Source: Rhizoclosmatium globosum (taxonomy: Eukaryota; Chytridiomycota; Chytridiomycetes; Chytridiales; Chytriomycetaceae). Taken from it: DNA of 64,000 nt. The stretch lies in the NCBI GenBank assembly GCA_002104985.1, contig MCGO01000076.1, positions 124,001-188,000 of the forward strand, written 5' to 3'. Of the stretch, positions 25,085-35,448 are shown in pieces. The notes beneath the pieces were generated by a model. The model had not been told where the DNA came from, did not search any database, and was given only the letters and a program-made list of their open reading frames with translations. Every line of letters begins with the position of its first letter. Positions within the stretch are counted from its first letter, which is position 1. A program made the position numbers and the translations under genes.

Positions 25085-27738
25085 TCAAATTGCAATGCTG
25101 TTGGTAATCTTATCCGGAGACAACCACAAATACGGGTTCTCAATTCTCCCCTTCAAAGTCTTGTTCCTCTCCTCAACTCTCTTTTTGTACGCCTTCAACG
25201 ACTCCCCAAACGCCTCAAAAGCCTTCTCCTCCTTCTCCTGCGACGGTCCATGCAAATCATATCCTCTCTGGCCGATAAACACTTCATCTGGCTCGTAACT
25301 CGAGAGTGTTGCGACGATTCCAGAGACTCGTGCGGCTTCGGCGATGGAGGGGAGGGATTCCATCAGCACTTTTCGTGATTTCTTCCTTGGACGATGTGAG
25401 TGGCTTTCGGTGGCATTTTGAGGGACGGTTGGGGGAGTACGATGTGTAAGTGTATTGCGAAAAGTTTACGGATGAGTGTTCTGCGCGTTCGATGTGCTTT
25501 AGTACATGAGCAAAGCAAAGGAAGCAGGCTTACGCGCTGTGGTTGTCCAAATGAGGATTGACACGACTTCTTGCAACACGGCCTTGGTGGGGATATTGTA
25601 GGGACACCCTTGTTCCACCGTTGAACTCCGCAGCTTCTTTGATCCAGTTTTGGAGTTCTGGGTCGGCAGCGACGCTTGCATCTGATTCGTAGTACACATT
25701 GATGTAATCACCAACGTATTTCTGGATCACAGAGTACAAGTCCCGTGCGTCTTCAGCCCAAGGCTATTCAACCGGTTAATAATAACACCAGTTATTCAAA
25801 ACACTTGGGACTCACATATTGTCCTGGAGTCTCCAAACTACTCCCACCCTCCACCTTCCCACTAAACCCTCTCTTCTCCAAATCCTTCACGGGTGAACTC
25901 GAGTAAAAGTCCCACTGCGTATACGCATGCTTAATGAAATCGAACGCTGCCTCGCCGATACTGAATATCTTCATGATTGTGTAAATTAGGCGTTCTCGCG
26001 CGGCGGCGTTGATGGCCATTGTGCTTCGGAAATGGTGTTTCAGGAGCTTGAAGATTGGGTGGTGGGGGAGATGTTGCGGACCATTGCGAGGTCAAAGGTT
26101 TCGACGACGAGGTGGTGCGGAGGAGGTGCGTTGAGAGTTGGTGGACGTTTGTGTCGCCGAGACCGAACCACATCTGATTTTGGTGAGTGTGAGTGATGAG
26201 GATGAGTGTAGGTTGGGTGAGGAATAATGTACCTTGGCGAGAAGCCATTGGTTCAAGACAGAGTCGTTGATCTCGTCTTCGGCGGGAGGGTAAAAAGTAT
26301 CTCCCTCAGGAACAACGCGAATGGCGACTGGCAGAATTTGTCCGCTTGCAGTGTCGTGCCAGAACAACGCGGTTGGTGCAGCCATGTATCCATCGTACTT
26401 GTGCTTGCTCTCGTCTTCGCCCAATGCTGCACAGTCGCTGTTGATCTTTTCGACAAAGGGGCCGAGGAAAGTTGTGAAATCGACGTAAGAAAAGTGACCG
26501 GCCTTGATTTCTTGGGCAATGTCTTTTCCTGCGAGATATGGAACTTTCGCGAGCGCCTCTTTTGTGGCGGCGGGGAGGAATTTGAAGGGGAATGCGGCAT
26601 CTCGTGTGACGGCGCGGATTTGGACAGGGTTCACTCCTGAGAGAACTTGAGCTGCAAAGACGTGGTCGTTGCGCCAAGTGTCCGCAATAGCTGGCTTCTT
26701 TTCCATAATGTAAAGAAGCTGTTCAACGTTGGCAAAGCTTGTGAACTGCAATTATTGTGAGCTGTTTTAGAAATGGGATGTGTTTAATTCCAAATACTCA
26801 ACAAGTTCTCTGCCTAGGGTCAGCAAATTCACAATTCCGCGAGCGGCGAGACCCTTCTTGGCGTGGTACTCAAAGTCTCCCTGCTTGAGATCCGAAAACT
26901 AGAATTTTGACAACTATCAGCATCCCAGCACAAACAGAATATAATATTATCTCACCTTCTCGTCACTAACAAGTTCAGCAGTAACGGCCGTCAAACCAAT
27001 TGGCAAGCCCTCCATCTTGAACGTGGGCACGTATCTCTTTTGCCAATACTTGACATCCTCCTCTCTCAATTCGCGAATCTTTGGAGGAAGATTCTTGTCA
27101 TGAGGAAGGGAAGCCTGTGAAAGAATGAACATTAGACACAACCTACCCAGAGACACATCACCCACCCCGTAAAAGAACAAACGACGAGGCCCGGCAACAA
27201 TCCACGAATAAATCGGGAAATACCAGCCCTTTGAAAACTCGCCATCGCGTTCCCGTTTGATTACAATTGTTTCAAAGAGCCATTCCTTTGTGTTTGAGTT
27301 GTTGAGTGCGATTGCGTGGACGTTGTCGTGGATTTTGTCTGACGCTGTTACATGGAACACGTTCTTTGTTGAGTTTGTTGATTTGGTGAAGATTGGGTTG
27401 TCTGTGTGGATTAGGTAAAAGGGGGAAGGCGATTGGTCAGCGGTTTCTTTGAGTGTAATTAAGAGGGGAAACAGACACGCGAGAACCGAGGCTTTTGATG
27501 TTGCTGATTCAAAGACCTTTGCGCTTGGATCGCGGGTTTCGGTGTGGAAGAGAGTCAGTTCGAGAGAGAGATCGACTAGGCCGTGGTTGTCTGGGCCAGT
27601 GGTGATCTGTGGTTGATAATAAGCGTTGGTTCAAACCTGTGATTAATAGACAAAAGCAAAGGCAGAGATCGGATGTACCTCAATAATAAGCTTGTCGCCG
27701 GAAAAGGCAGAGGCTGATGGGTGGAAGAAGGTCGTCAT
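25085..27738 (-). CDS. Lipoxygenase with PLAT domain, copy 2, four frameshifts
   Basis: Nine exons: 27738-27679, 27606-27477, 27401-27166, 27114-26956, 26898-26803, 26745-26233, 26173-25816, 25763-25534, 25480-25085; 725 residues. Four introns match copy 1 by position, and one additional intron precedes the ADTNI/GDTNV block. Iron ligands are complete: H-x4-H in HQLSTH, QHSSVNFSQ for His and Asn, and a C-terminal Ile (KITNSIAI). The N-terminus is about 40 residues shorter than in copy 1 and enters the PLAT-like domain almost immediately. Frameshifts: two single-base deletions (about 26118 and 26057) and two single-base insertions (about 25600 and 25370), which cancel in total length. The exact donor at 27477 was chosen because it restores the YNP block. 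Predicted fatty-acid dioxygenase. Confidence 0.87.
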
Positions 27739-27974
27739 TGGTGGTGGGTTTGGACAAAGATTCCAAGATGATGTTCAAAAGAGGCCTTTAAATTCGAACT
27801 TGTAAATCCGTAACAATAACTTTAAGACGAGACAACAGATTTACAGATAAGCTAATCAAATAAATGTCAGTGTCTCGGAGTCCAAAATGCATTTTACGAA
27901 GTGTAACTCGTTCTGTCCTTTAATCACCTTTCTTTTATTCTTCTTCATTAAAATGACTAAATAAATAAGGTCTT

Positions 27975-29144
27975 TAAGGAACAATCAACCGCACAGCCCC
28001 GGCAAAACCGTAAACTCCGCTGGCAAAACCCCAACAAGTTCACCATCCGCCTCAATCCAAACCTCGTCCTCTTTCCCTGAATCTACCGGCTCCGCCAAAA
28101 CAATCACGGCTGTACCGACCTCAGACTTCTCTGGACACTTCTCGTGAATATTTCCATGCTTCAACCCGAATCCGCGTACATTGCGAACTCATAGATCGAA
28201 GGGTCTCGTAAAACCATAGTGTTGAGTAACCCGTCGAGATGTTGGAGTCTCGAAGGACTTTAAGGCCGTTCCCAAAGAATTTCCGTTTCCTATCGCTGCA
28301 ATGTACAGTTTCTTGTGGAGTTGGGTGGTTTGGGTGTTATTGGAAGAGGTTACAGTTATGGAAATGTCACGGCGCTTAGTCTTGAAGTGGCAGTGAGGGA
28401 TGAAGGCTTTGTATTTTAGAGGACCTAATGCTTTTGTGAGGAATTTCGGGGAGTCAATGAGTTTCTTGCAGAGGACGGCGCTGTGAGTGGTAGGATTTAG
28501 TCATGACAAGAAGAAAAGGGGATGTAACCTGATTCCGAATGATGCAACATTTATAAAATAGCGTTCATTTGATTTATAGTCTTTCGATCCAGATGGTGTG
28601 CAAGCTTTTGAATGTGTGTTGGATTTCAGCGCAAACTGACGCAAATATGAGAAAGACATACCAATCTTTCCAGCGTCGACATCCAACGTATTTCCCTTTA
28701 AAACAAGTTCCAAGCATCCATCGGGTTCCGTGGGATTCCAGCTGACTTTGCAAAGTCGCCCCAGTTCCAGTTGGATGATTGCGAGGGTGACGCCCTTGTC
28801 CTTCCCGTTTGCGGCAATGTATCCGTTGACAACTTCTGAGAGCGTTCCGTCTCCTCCGAGGACAAGAATCAGAGAAGATCCAGCCTTGATTGCGTCAATT
28901 GCAAGGTCGTTGCATGGCCGGGCTTTTGTGTTTGGCAAGAGATGTTTCAAAAGAAGTCGATGCGTAAGGTGCGATCTGGTTTTGGGTTGGACGTAGTTTA
29001 AGTGGTTTGAGTGGTTTGAGTGTTCATTAGTAGGTTGGTTAGAGGAAAGTTAGTCATGGAACTAACCTTGTTCCACACTTGAAGCGAGGTTCCTCTGCCT
29101 GACTGTGGGTTCAGAATGGCTGTGAGTTTGGGTTTGGCTTCCAT
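27975..29144 (-). pseudogene. Diacylglycerol/sphingosine-kinase-type lipid kinase, copy 1, multiply frameshifted
   Basis: Exons by comparison with copy 2: 29144-29067, 28975-28662, 28604-28529 and 28480-27975. The start (MEAKPKLTAILNPQSGRG) carries the N-P-x-S-G signature of the DAGK catalytic domain, and LVLGGDGTLSEVVNG holds the nucleotide-binding GGDGT. The later blocks ACTPSGSKDYKSNERYFIN and YIAAIGN are recognisable. At least four frame changes are needed in exon 2 alone (one before RPCNDLAID, three between VTLAII and the GNTLDVDAG block), with more in exon 4. This is far denser than in any neighbour, so I classify it as a probable pseudogene, while noting that the whole 10.9-34.5 kb interval has indels. 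If functional it would phosphorylate a lipid alcohol using ATP. Confidence 0.6.
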
Positions 29145-29615
29145 CCTGCGTTTTTGTGACTTGACTTCAGACTGGGACCAGTGAAAGTTTGAAACAAATG
29201 AGATCTCTCCATCCAATCCTCATCAGAATATTCTTTAAAGAAGAGAACTCAATTCTTTCTTAGCTTCATGTAACTATCTGAATGCATTCTACATTCTATT
29301 AAAAAGTAATGGGTTTGGTTGGCTTCAATTTGTGTCTGGATAAACCTCTTAACTTTTAAAGGTATTATCTTAAATATCCTCCAATTTATTCAGCGAATGG
29401 ACATTAAATTACCTACTCGAAGTAATGCAAAAGTATGGGAGAACAATTCTTATTTTTACCTGCATATCTGAATACATTCCTTACCCCATTAAAAGACTGA
29501 GTGTGTTGTCCAAAGGATCCAAAACACAAAAACTAAGTCGAAGAGACGACGCATTCCTGAAATCAAGCAACATCTATTTAATCTTCCATCATACTCTCAA
29601 CTCCCATAAAACACT
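29145..29615. other. Intergenic region between tandem lipid kinase copies
   Basis: About 470 AT-rich bases between the start of copy 1 and the stop of copy 2. No open frame, tRNA or repeat of note is seen; it presumably contains the promoter of copy 1. Confidence 0.45.
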
Positions 29616-30817
29616 CTAAGGAACAATCAACCGCACAGCCCCCGGCAACACTGTAAACTCCGCCGGCAAAACTCCAACAACCTCCCCATCCGCCTCAACC
29701 CAAACCTCCTCCCCAATCCCATCCCCTCCCACCTCAACCGGCTCCGCCACCACATTCACAGCCATCCCAACCTCAGACTTCTCTGGACACTTTTCATGAA
29801 AATCCCCATGCTTCAACCCGGAATCCGCATACATTACGAATTCAGAGGTACTCGGGTCTCGTAGCGTCATTGTATTGAACAGGCCGTCGGAAATGACAGA
29901 GTCGCGGAGGACTTTAAGCCGTTCCAAGAATTTTCCGTTTCCTATTGCGGCGAGGTATAGTTTTTGTGGAGGATTGTTGTTGAGGTGGTGGTGGTTGTGG
30001 TGGTTGTGGTTATGGAAATGTCGGGGCGTTTTGTTATTAGGTGGCAGTAGAGGATGAAGGCTTTGTATTTTAAGGGGCCGAGAGCTTTTGTGAGGAGTTT
30101 GGGGATTCGGAAGTTTCTTGCAAGGAGGGCGCTTTGGTGTTGGTAGTAAGAAGATATGCATGTGAGAACATGAAGAGAAAATGTACCTGATTCCAAACGA
30201 AGCAATGTTGATAAAGTATCGTTCGTTTGATTTGTAGTCTTTTGAACCGGCTGGTGTGCAAGCTTTTGAATAGCGGTGGCGGTGTGGGATATCAGTTATG
30301 ATCAAATCCAAGGAGGAGTCAGACACACACCAATCTTTCCTGCATCGACATCCAACGTGTTTCCTTCAATACGAGGTTCCACGCATCAAGTGGGTTCCGT
30401 GGAATTCCAGCCGACTTTGCAAAGTCGCCACCTGTTCCCGTGTGGATGATTGCGAGGGTGACGCCCTTGTCCTTCCCGTTTGCGGCAATGTATCCGTTGA
30501 CAACTTCTGAGAGTGTTCCGTCTCCGCCGACAACGAGAATCAAAGTGGATCCATTTGAGATTGCGTCGATTGCGAGTTGTGTTGCGTGTCTGGGTCTCTC
30601 TGTTTGGGCGAGTGTTGTTTCGAAGGTGGATGATGCGGAGGCTGCGATCTTGGTTTGGGTGTTGGTTGAGTTAGGGTTGTTTAATAGAGTGGGTGGTGTT
30701 TGGTCGGTGAAGGAGGTCAAGGAGGGTACAGAGACGCACCTGGTTCCAGACTTGAAGTGAGGCTCCTTTGCCTGACTGTGGGTTCAGGATGGCTGTGAGA
30801 CGGGGTTTGGCTGACAT
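29616..30817 (-). CDS. Diacylglycerol/sphingosine-kinase-type lipid kinase, copy 2, two frameshifts
   Basis: Exons 30817-30740, 30648-30331, 30262-30187 and 30131-29616; 329 residues after two corrections. The DAGK catalytic domain begins at once (LTAILNPQSGKGASLQVWN). LVVGGDGTLSEVVNG supplies the ATP-binding GGDGT, and HTGTGGDFAKSAGIP follows the typical G-T-G-N/G-D-F-A pattern. The C-terminal subdomain contains YLAAIGNGKF, ISDGLFNTM and the EVWVEADGE strand. A Thr-rich stretch near 29950-30000 comes from a short ggt-type simple repeat. Single-base deletions lie near 30365 (before NTLDVDAGKIG) and near 29965. Length fits the small YegS/sphingosine-kinase-like group. Substrate (diacylglycerol, sphingoid base or ceramide) cannot be told from sequence. 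Confidence 0.82.
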
Positions 30818-30999
30818 TTGTTTTGTGATTTCAGTGGTTTGGTGCAGATGGGCTAAAAATTGGGTTAAAATTGAGTAAGAGATCTCAGCAAATTCAGAGT
30901 ATTCTTTTGCTTGATGGAAGGCGATGCTAGGTTAGGTAAGAAACGTTGAAATAAACAATGCCTTTATTCTTCAGAAGGCGTTACAAATAACAAGATATT

Positions 31000-32165
31000 T
31001 TACACTTTGACCAACTGCTTTCCGATATTCTTTCCAGCCATCATTCCAAGGAAGGCTTCAGGAAGAGACTCGATTCCGTCTGAAACGGTTGTCTCATAGA
31101 TGAAGATTCATCCATGGCATGCTCAAACATCCATTGCAAGAAAGCGTCGTGGTGCTCAGCAACCCAGTCTGACTGAATGAAACCTTGCAACAAGATACGC
31201 TTTCCAATAATCTGAATCAAGTTGTGGATTCCATCACCAGCACCATTGTACTGTGAAATCATTCCACAAACAGGAATACGACCGTGGTTGTTCATGACAG
31301 CCAAGACAGCATCAAGAGTCTCCCCACCAACATTCTCAAAGTAAATATCAATTCCATTTGGACACAATTCCACCAACTTGTCTTTAATGTTTGACGTGTT
31401 GTAGTTGAAGGCCGCGTCAAAGCCGAGTTTGTCAACAAGGAGGGAAACCTTCTCGTCTGATCCAGCTGAACCAACAACACGCAGACCGAGGCGCTTTCCG
31501 ATTTGACCAACAACTTGGCCGACAGCACCCGCTGCGGCCGAGACAAAGAGGGTTCGCCTTTCTTTGGCTTTCCAATGAGGACAAGGCCGATGTACGCGGT
31601 GAACGATGGCATTCCGAGGCGGCCGAGCCAGGTCTCGTGCGTGAAAGTTTTCGTGGTGGTGGTGTTGATGGGCTTGACGAGGTAGTCCGGGATGGCGGAG
31701 TACGTGTTCTGGTTGTCGGGTTGGTTTTAGTATGGTACTCGGAGTAACCAAGGCAAACTACTCACCCAGGGAAGGAATCCAAGCACTTCATCGCCAACCT
31801 TGAATTTGGATGATGTCGACTTTTTTACGATTCCGGTTCCGTGGCCCTGGCCTGGCTTTCCAAGTTCAAAAGCGGCGGAGTAGGACTTGGTTTCGGCGGG
31901 TCTCATTCTTCCACGCATGTATGGATCGAGTGAGAGGTACTTTGTCTGGTGTGATTAAGTAGGTTTAGTATTGAGAGTAATTGGGTGGTGTGTCAAAGGT
32001 TGGGTGATGTAAGGGAGGTGGGATGAACAGTACCTCAACAAGAATGGTGTTTGGTGGAAGCTCTTGGCTTTCAAAGGAGAAGGAGGCATCTTGGGAGACC
32101 TCGAATGTGTCGAGAGTGGCTGGACCAGAAGGAATGGCCTTGAAGAGAACAGAAGTGTTTGGCAT
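31000..32165 (-). CDS. NADPH-dependent alkenal/enone reductase (PTGR1/LTB4DH-type MDR)
   Basis: Exons 32165-32034, 31939-31766 and 31708-31000; 338 residues after two single-base corrections near 31552 and 31105. This is a zinc-independent medium-chain dehydrogenase/reductase. Features are YLSLDPYMRGRM, GQGHGTGIV, the Rossmann glycine motif AAAGAVGQVVGQ, FNYNTSNI, the family block GIDIYFENVGGETLD, CGMISQYNG, and the C-terminal SLPEAFLGMMAGKNIGKQLVKV. Characterised relatives (leukotriene B4 12-hydroxydehydrogenase / 15-oxo-prostaglandin 13-reductase, plant alkenal reductase, yeast-type enone reductases) reduce alpha,beta-unsaturated carbonyls, including oxidised lipids. That fits the neighbouring lipoxygenases, though many members are general detoxifiers. 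Probably cytosolic. Confidence 0.87.
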
Positions 32166-32482
32166 CGTTTGAAGTTTTTTGGCGAAGTTTGGCAGATTGT
32201 GATTACACGCGTCCCACCCCACCCTTATATATCTGCAAACGCATTTGATATTCCTCTTTTGATTTGGATTTGAAATGTTGGTTTCTTGTTAAGGGTTTGT
32301 AATCTCCATGTGTAATGGCATTTGTAATGGACTATGAGATCAAGCCCTTGTGCAGCTGACAAATATCAGTTTCAGGTTCTTATCGTTGCGGAGCTGACAA
32401 ATGCTACAGACAACAACATAAAAAGTGTCGACCCAGAACCTCATAATTCGTACCTGACAAATCCATTTTCCACTTATCAAGA
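32166..32482. promoter_or_regulatory. Divergent promoter region
   Basis: 317 bases separate the oxidoreductase (minus) from the seven-TM gene (plus). A TATATA-like stretch occurs near 32225 on the side of the oxidoreductase start. No operator-like repeat is obvious. Function is inferred from position only. Confidence 0.35.
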
Positions 32483-33463
32483 ATGTCTTCAACAGCAACA
32501 AACGCAACAACACCACACTACCCAGCCGGATATATCCCCGACTATCCGCGCCTCGTAAAATGGGACTCACTCCCAGCTGCATACATCTACATGACCCTCG
32601 CCCTCATAATGACTCTCACAACCCTCCGAAACCTCATCTTCCATGCGAAAACAAAACACACAAAAGCCGTGTACATTTACCTCCTCTTCTGGTGCATCTT
32701 CCGATTCGCTGCCTTCGCCATGCGTGCCTATGCGCTCTCTGACAACCACGGCGAGAATTACAGCACGTATACTAGCACGCAGATCGTGTTGAGTATCGGG
32801 TTCATGCCTCTTGCCGAGGTGTTGACGTTTAATATCGCGGAGGCTTCCACGCTGATTTATGAGTTGGGACATAGGACTTATGTGAGGATTCGGGTTCTGA
32901 TTATGATCTGTTTTGTGACGTTTGGGACTTGTATTACGGCGTTTGTTATTGACTTTACGTTGAACAAGCCGTTTGGGAGTAACGCAAAGAGTTTCACTAC
33001 AGATGTTGTGTTGAGGGAGGTTGGGTTTAATGGATTGTTTTTGATTGTGGTGTATACGTTCTTTGCTGGGATGCGGAATGCGGTTGCAGTGGGGAGGACG
33101 AAACATATTCCTGTTGAGTTTGTCAAGAGGGTTAGGGGGATGATGTGGATTGTTGTTGGGCAGAGTGCGCTGATGATTGTGAAGATGGTTTATATTACGT
33201 ATAGGAACTGGAATCCGAGTGAGTTTCGGGAGGAAGGGTGGTGGTATGCGTTGAGCATTACACCAGAGTATTTGTACATGCTTGTGTTCTTGACGCATGG
33301 TTGGTTGGATGTTTATGATGATGTGGAAGGGGTTTTGGGTGAGGATGGGAGAGAAAGTCCGACGGAACAAAGAGTTTGGAGGAGGGGAAGAAGGATGGCG
33401 AGGAAGAATGGGTTTCTTCAGTTTAATCTTTATGATTTAGTTCTTGATTACGGTCGTAAATAA
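32483..33463 (+). CDS. RTA1-like seven-transmembrane protein, copy 1
   Basis: A single-exon gene of 326 residues. The N-terminus is short and outside (MSSTATNATTPHYPAGYIPDYPRL), followed by seven hydrophobic segments. Conserved blocks shared with copy 2 at 46513: AKTKH-KAVYIYLLFWCIFR, QIVLSIGFMPLAEVL, ASTLIYELGHRTYVRIR, NKPFGSNAK, VLREVGFNGLFLI, ITYRNWNPSEFR, and WWYALSITPEYLYML. The C-terminal tail is charged and cytosolic. Topology and length resemble the fungal RTA1/7TM family linked to lipid export or stress resistance, but no single motif proves it; a GPCR-like role is an alternative. The coding sequence is intact. Confidence 0.75.
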   Translation: MSSTATNATTPHYPAGYIPDYPRLVKWDSLPAAYIYMTLALIMTLTTLRNLIFHAKTKHTKAVYIYLLFWCIFRFAAFAMRAYALSDNHGENYSTYTSTQIVLSIGFMPLAEVLTFNIAEASTLIYELGHRTYVRIRVLIMICFVTFGTCITAFVIDFTLNKPFGSNAKSFTTDVVLREVGFNGLFLIVVYTFFAGMRNAVAVGRTKHIPVEFVKRVRGMMWIVVGQSALMIVKMVYITYRNWNPSEFREEGWWYALSITPEYLYMLVFLTHGWLDVYDDVEGVLGEDGRESPTEQRVWRRGRRMARKNGFLQFNLYDLVLDYGRK

Positions 33464-33631
33464 TATTTGCGTGAAATTCGTTTGTTTGTTGAAGTTTGAA
33501 TATTTACTGATCAAGGTTTAACAAGGAAGAGCGTTAAAAGATAAAAAGGCGTCTATATGAGTTCCCCCCATTGAAAAAAAAGTAAAGAGAGTGGTATGGA
33601 AAGAAGGCACACAGATCCAACAACAAAGTCA

Positions 33632-34455
33632 TCACGAAACAGACAACGTCTCCAAATGATCCGTCAAATAATCCCGATTCGAAATAATATTGTATCCCGG
33701 TGTACGAGCCTATCAATATACAGTTTTAAACCGTCTACACGTGACAAGAAAAAATCAAGTGAAACTCACATTCGTGGTCATATCAATCCTCGCAAACGTT
33801 TGAATCACAGCACGTCTACCAGGTTTATATCCACTATACGGTTCCCCAAAGATCTCGTCTCCAGACAAGATATTGTACCTGTGTTCTGGTGGTGCTGTAG
33901 TCGATTTCTCGACGGGGTTTAAGACGCGGCGACGGCGGAAGGTTTTCACGAGCGGGGCGGAGGGGTCAAATGTTGGTTGGTGGCCTTGTGTTGTCATTGC
34001 GGGGAGGGTTAGGGATGTGCTGTCTGCTCCGGTGCGTTGTGGGGTGGAGCCTATGTTGGAAGGGGTTTAGTTTATATGGGTATTTTATGAGAGGAAGCAA
34101 GTATAGTTTGATATGGGAGGGATAGACGGAGGTAAATAGATTGAGAACGTACCCATAAGTTCTTTGTGGCTTTGCTTTTACGGCCGTTCATTTCTCGGGC
34201 TGCGACGATCGCCACGCGTGGAAGCGCGGGAAGCACGCCAGTCAAGTCGTCTGTGAAAATAGCGGGTGCTACGACGGGGGGCTGTGCAGGTGGTGGAGTG
34301 AAGGGTCTGTGGACTGGTTGGGAAGAACGTTTTGGTTGTTTCTTTGTGGATCCTGATTTTCTCATGAACGGGGTTGGGTCCTTGAACGCAAGCTTGTACT
34401 CGGTTACGAAAGGTTTGTAGGCGCCGAGGGAGGGCGTTGCGGGGGCGCCGTGCAT
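33632..34455 (-). CDS. Small basic protein of unknown function, three exons
   Basis: Exons 34455-34153, 34050-33770 and 33709-33632. A single base is missing at or just after the second exon start if the frame is to join, so the model is provisional; about 219 residues. The N-terminal 60 residues are Pro/Ser/Lys-rich. The best-ordered part is HRYNILSGDEIFGEPYSG followed by PGRRAVIQTFARI, and the last exon has GYNIISNRDYLTDH. Repeated YNI-S motifs with Pro and Arg are reminiscent of small flagellar/axonemal proteins, but I cannot place the family. It converges on the seven-TM gene at 32483. Confidence 0.55.
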
Positions 34456-34809
34456 TTTGTTGGTGGGCGGATTGGAAGGGGTTGGGGAGAGATTTGCAAC
34501 TTACAGATTTTCTGAATTGGAAGCTCTATTTTTGGTTGTCACGAGTTGACAGGCTGATTTGTGAAGTCTGTGGATTGTGATGGATCTTTAATGATACGTT
34601 ACAGATATCTTAAATGAGGAAGAGTCCAAGTAAACGCCAAACAACCCAACAACCATCAAACAACTTTACAAGAGAAAATGCATACTCTTGCAGTTCCTTT
34701 TTACCCTTTCGTGTGTCCCTGTTGCAACAAAATCGCCCTATGACACACCTCACCCAACACAATCCAACCCAACACACATATGCTAACCTACACTACTGGA
34801 CGCAAAAAC

Positions 34810-34883
34810 GCTCGATACTGGGATCGAACCAGTGACCTTGAGGTTAACAGCCCCACGCTACTACCAGCTGAGCACAATAAAGC
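34810..34883 (-). tRNA. tRNA-Asn (anticodon GTT), slightly irregular
   Basis: Minus-strand cloverleaf. The anticodon stem TGGGG/CCTCA holds loop CTGTTAA with anticodon GTT. The T arm ACTGG-TTCGATC-CCAGT is perfect. The acceptor pairs GCTTTAT with ATCGAGC, with one mismatch (T opposite C), and the D-arm side seems to carry one extra base. The A box TGCTCAGCTGG and B box GGTTCGATCCC are good. It may be a functional variant or a slightly decayed copy. It lies next to the repeat and hairpin block at 34925-35085. Confidence 0.75.
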
Positions 34884-34924
34884 TCGCGGACATTTGCTCG
34901 GAACGAGGAAATGGACGCGAGCGC

Positions 34925-35008
34925 CACCACTCTTGCGCCGCAGGCACCACTTCTAGCGTCGCAGACTCATTACGCAGCTCCGACTACTGTCTAAGCGTCG
35001 CAGACAGA
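34925..35008 (-). repeat. Left copy of the recombinase-flanking repeat
   Basis: Read on the minus strand this block runs gtctgcgacgctt, gacagtag, gctgcgtaatgagtctgcg, then gcctgcggcgcaagagtgg. The same words in the same order appear on the plus strand at 42560-43185, on the far side of the two recombinase genes. The two flanks are therefore related and inverted with respect to each other. Confidence 0.75.
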
Positions 35009-35085
35009 GCGGCGGAGAAGGAGGCGGGCAAAGGTAAGAAGGCACGAATGTGCTTTCTTGCCGAGCCCGCCTCCTTCTCCGCCGC
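35009..35085. repeat. Long perfect hairpin (21-bp arms)
   Basis: Arms 35009-35029 and 35065-35085 are exact reverse complements (gcggcggagaagg... and its mirror). The 35-base interval between them continues as an imperfect stem (ggtaagaaggcac against gtgctttcttgcc), so almost the whole 77 bases can fold. GC content is much higher than the surroundings. It adjoins the repeat at 34925-35008. It may be an element terminus, a recombination site or a transcribed hairpin. Confidence 0.85.
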
Positions 35086-35448
35086 GACACCGCACCAGCC
35101 CCTACTACTACAATAGAAAAGAGTCGAAAAGAGTCGATTTGGAGCCCCGGAGTCAATGGAGAAGGGCTCTTTCGAGGCCAAAAAATGAAGGTAGAATTGC
35201 ACTATCTCCCGATTATCGCGACTTTGAGCGCGCGTAGCGGGCGAAAGGAGCGTCTAAAACGAGTGGGATTAGGCGGAATGTGAGCGCTACTGAGCTGTGC
35301 GTGGAATGAGCGTATTGCTGTGTTTGACCCACTTACTAACCTTTCCTCTCCCACAGCACACGATTCTATTCAGCTCGCCTACTCCTATCCCTCGTTCTAC
35401 GCAGCAAAAACCCTTCGATTCGACGCTCGATCGTGAAAGCTAGACGCT

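Noticed and set aside
32567..33370. Minus-strand open frame of 267 codons
   Set aside because: It is antisense to the intact seven-TM gene, rich in Pro, His, Asn and Ile as expected of a shadow.
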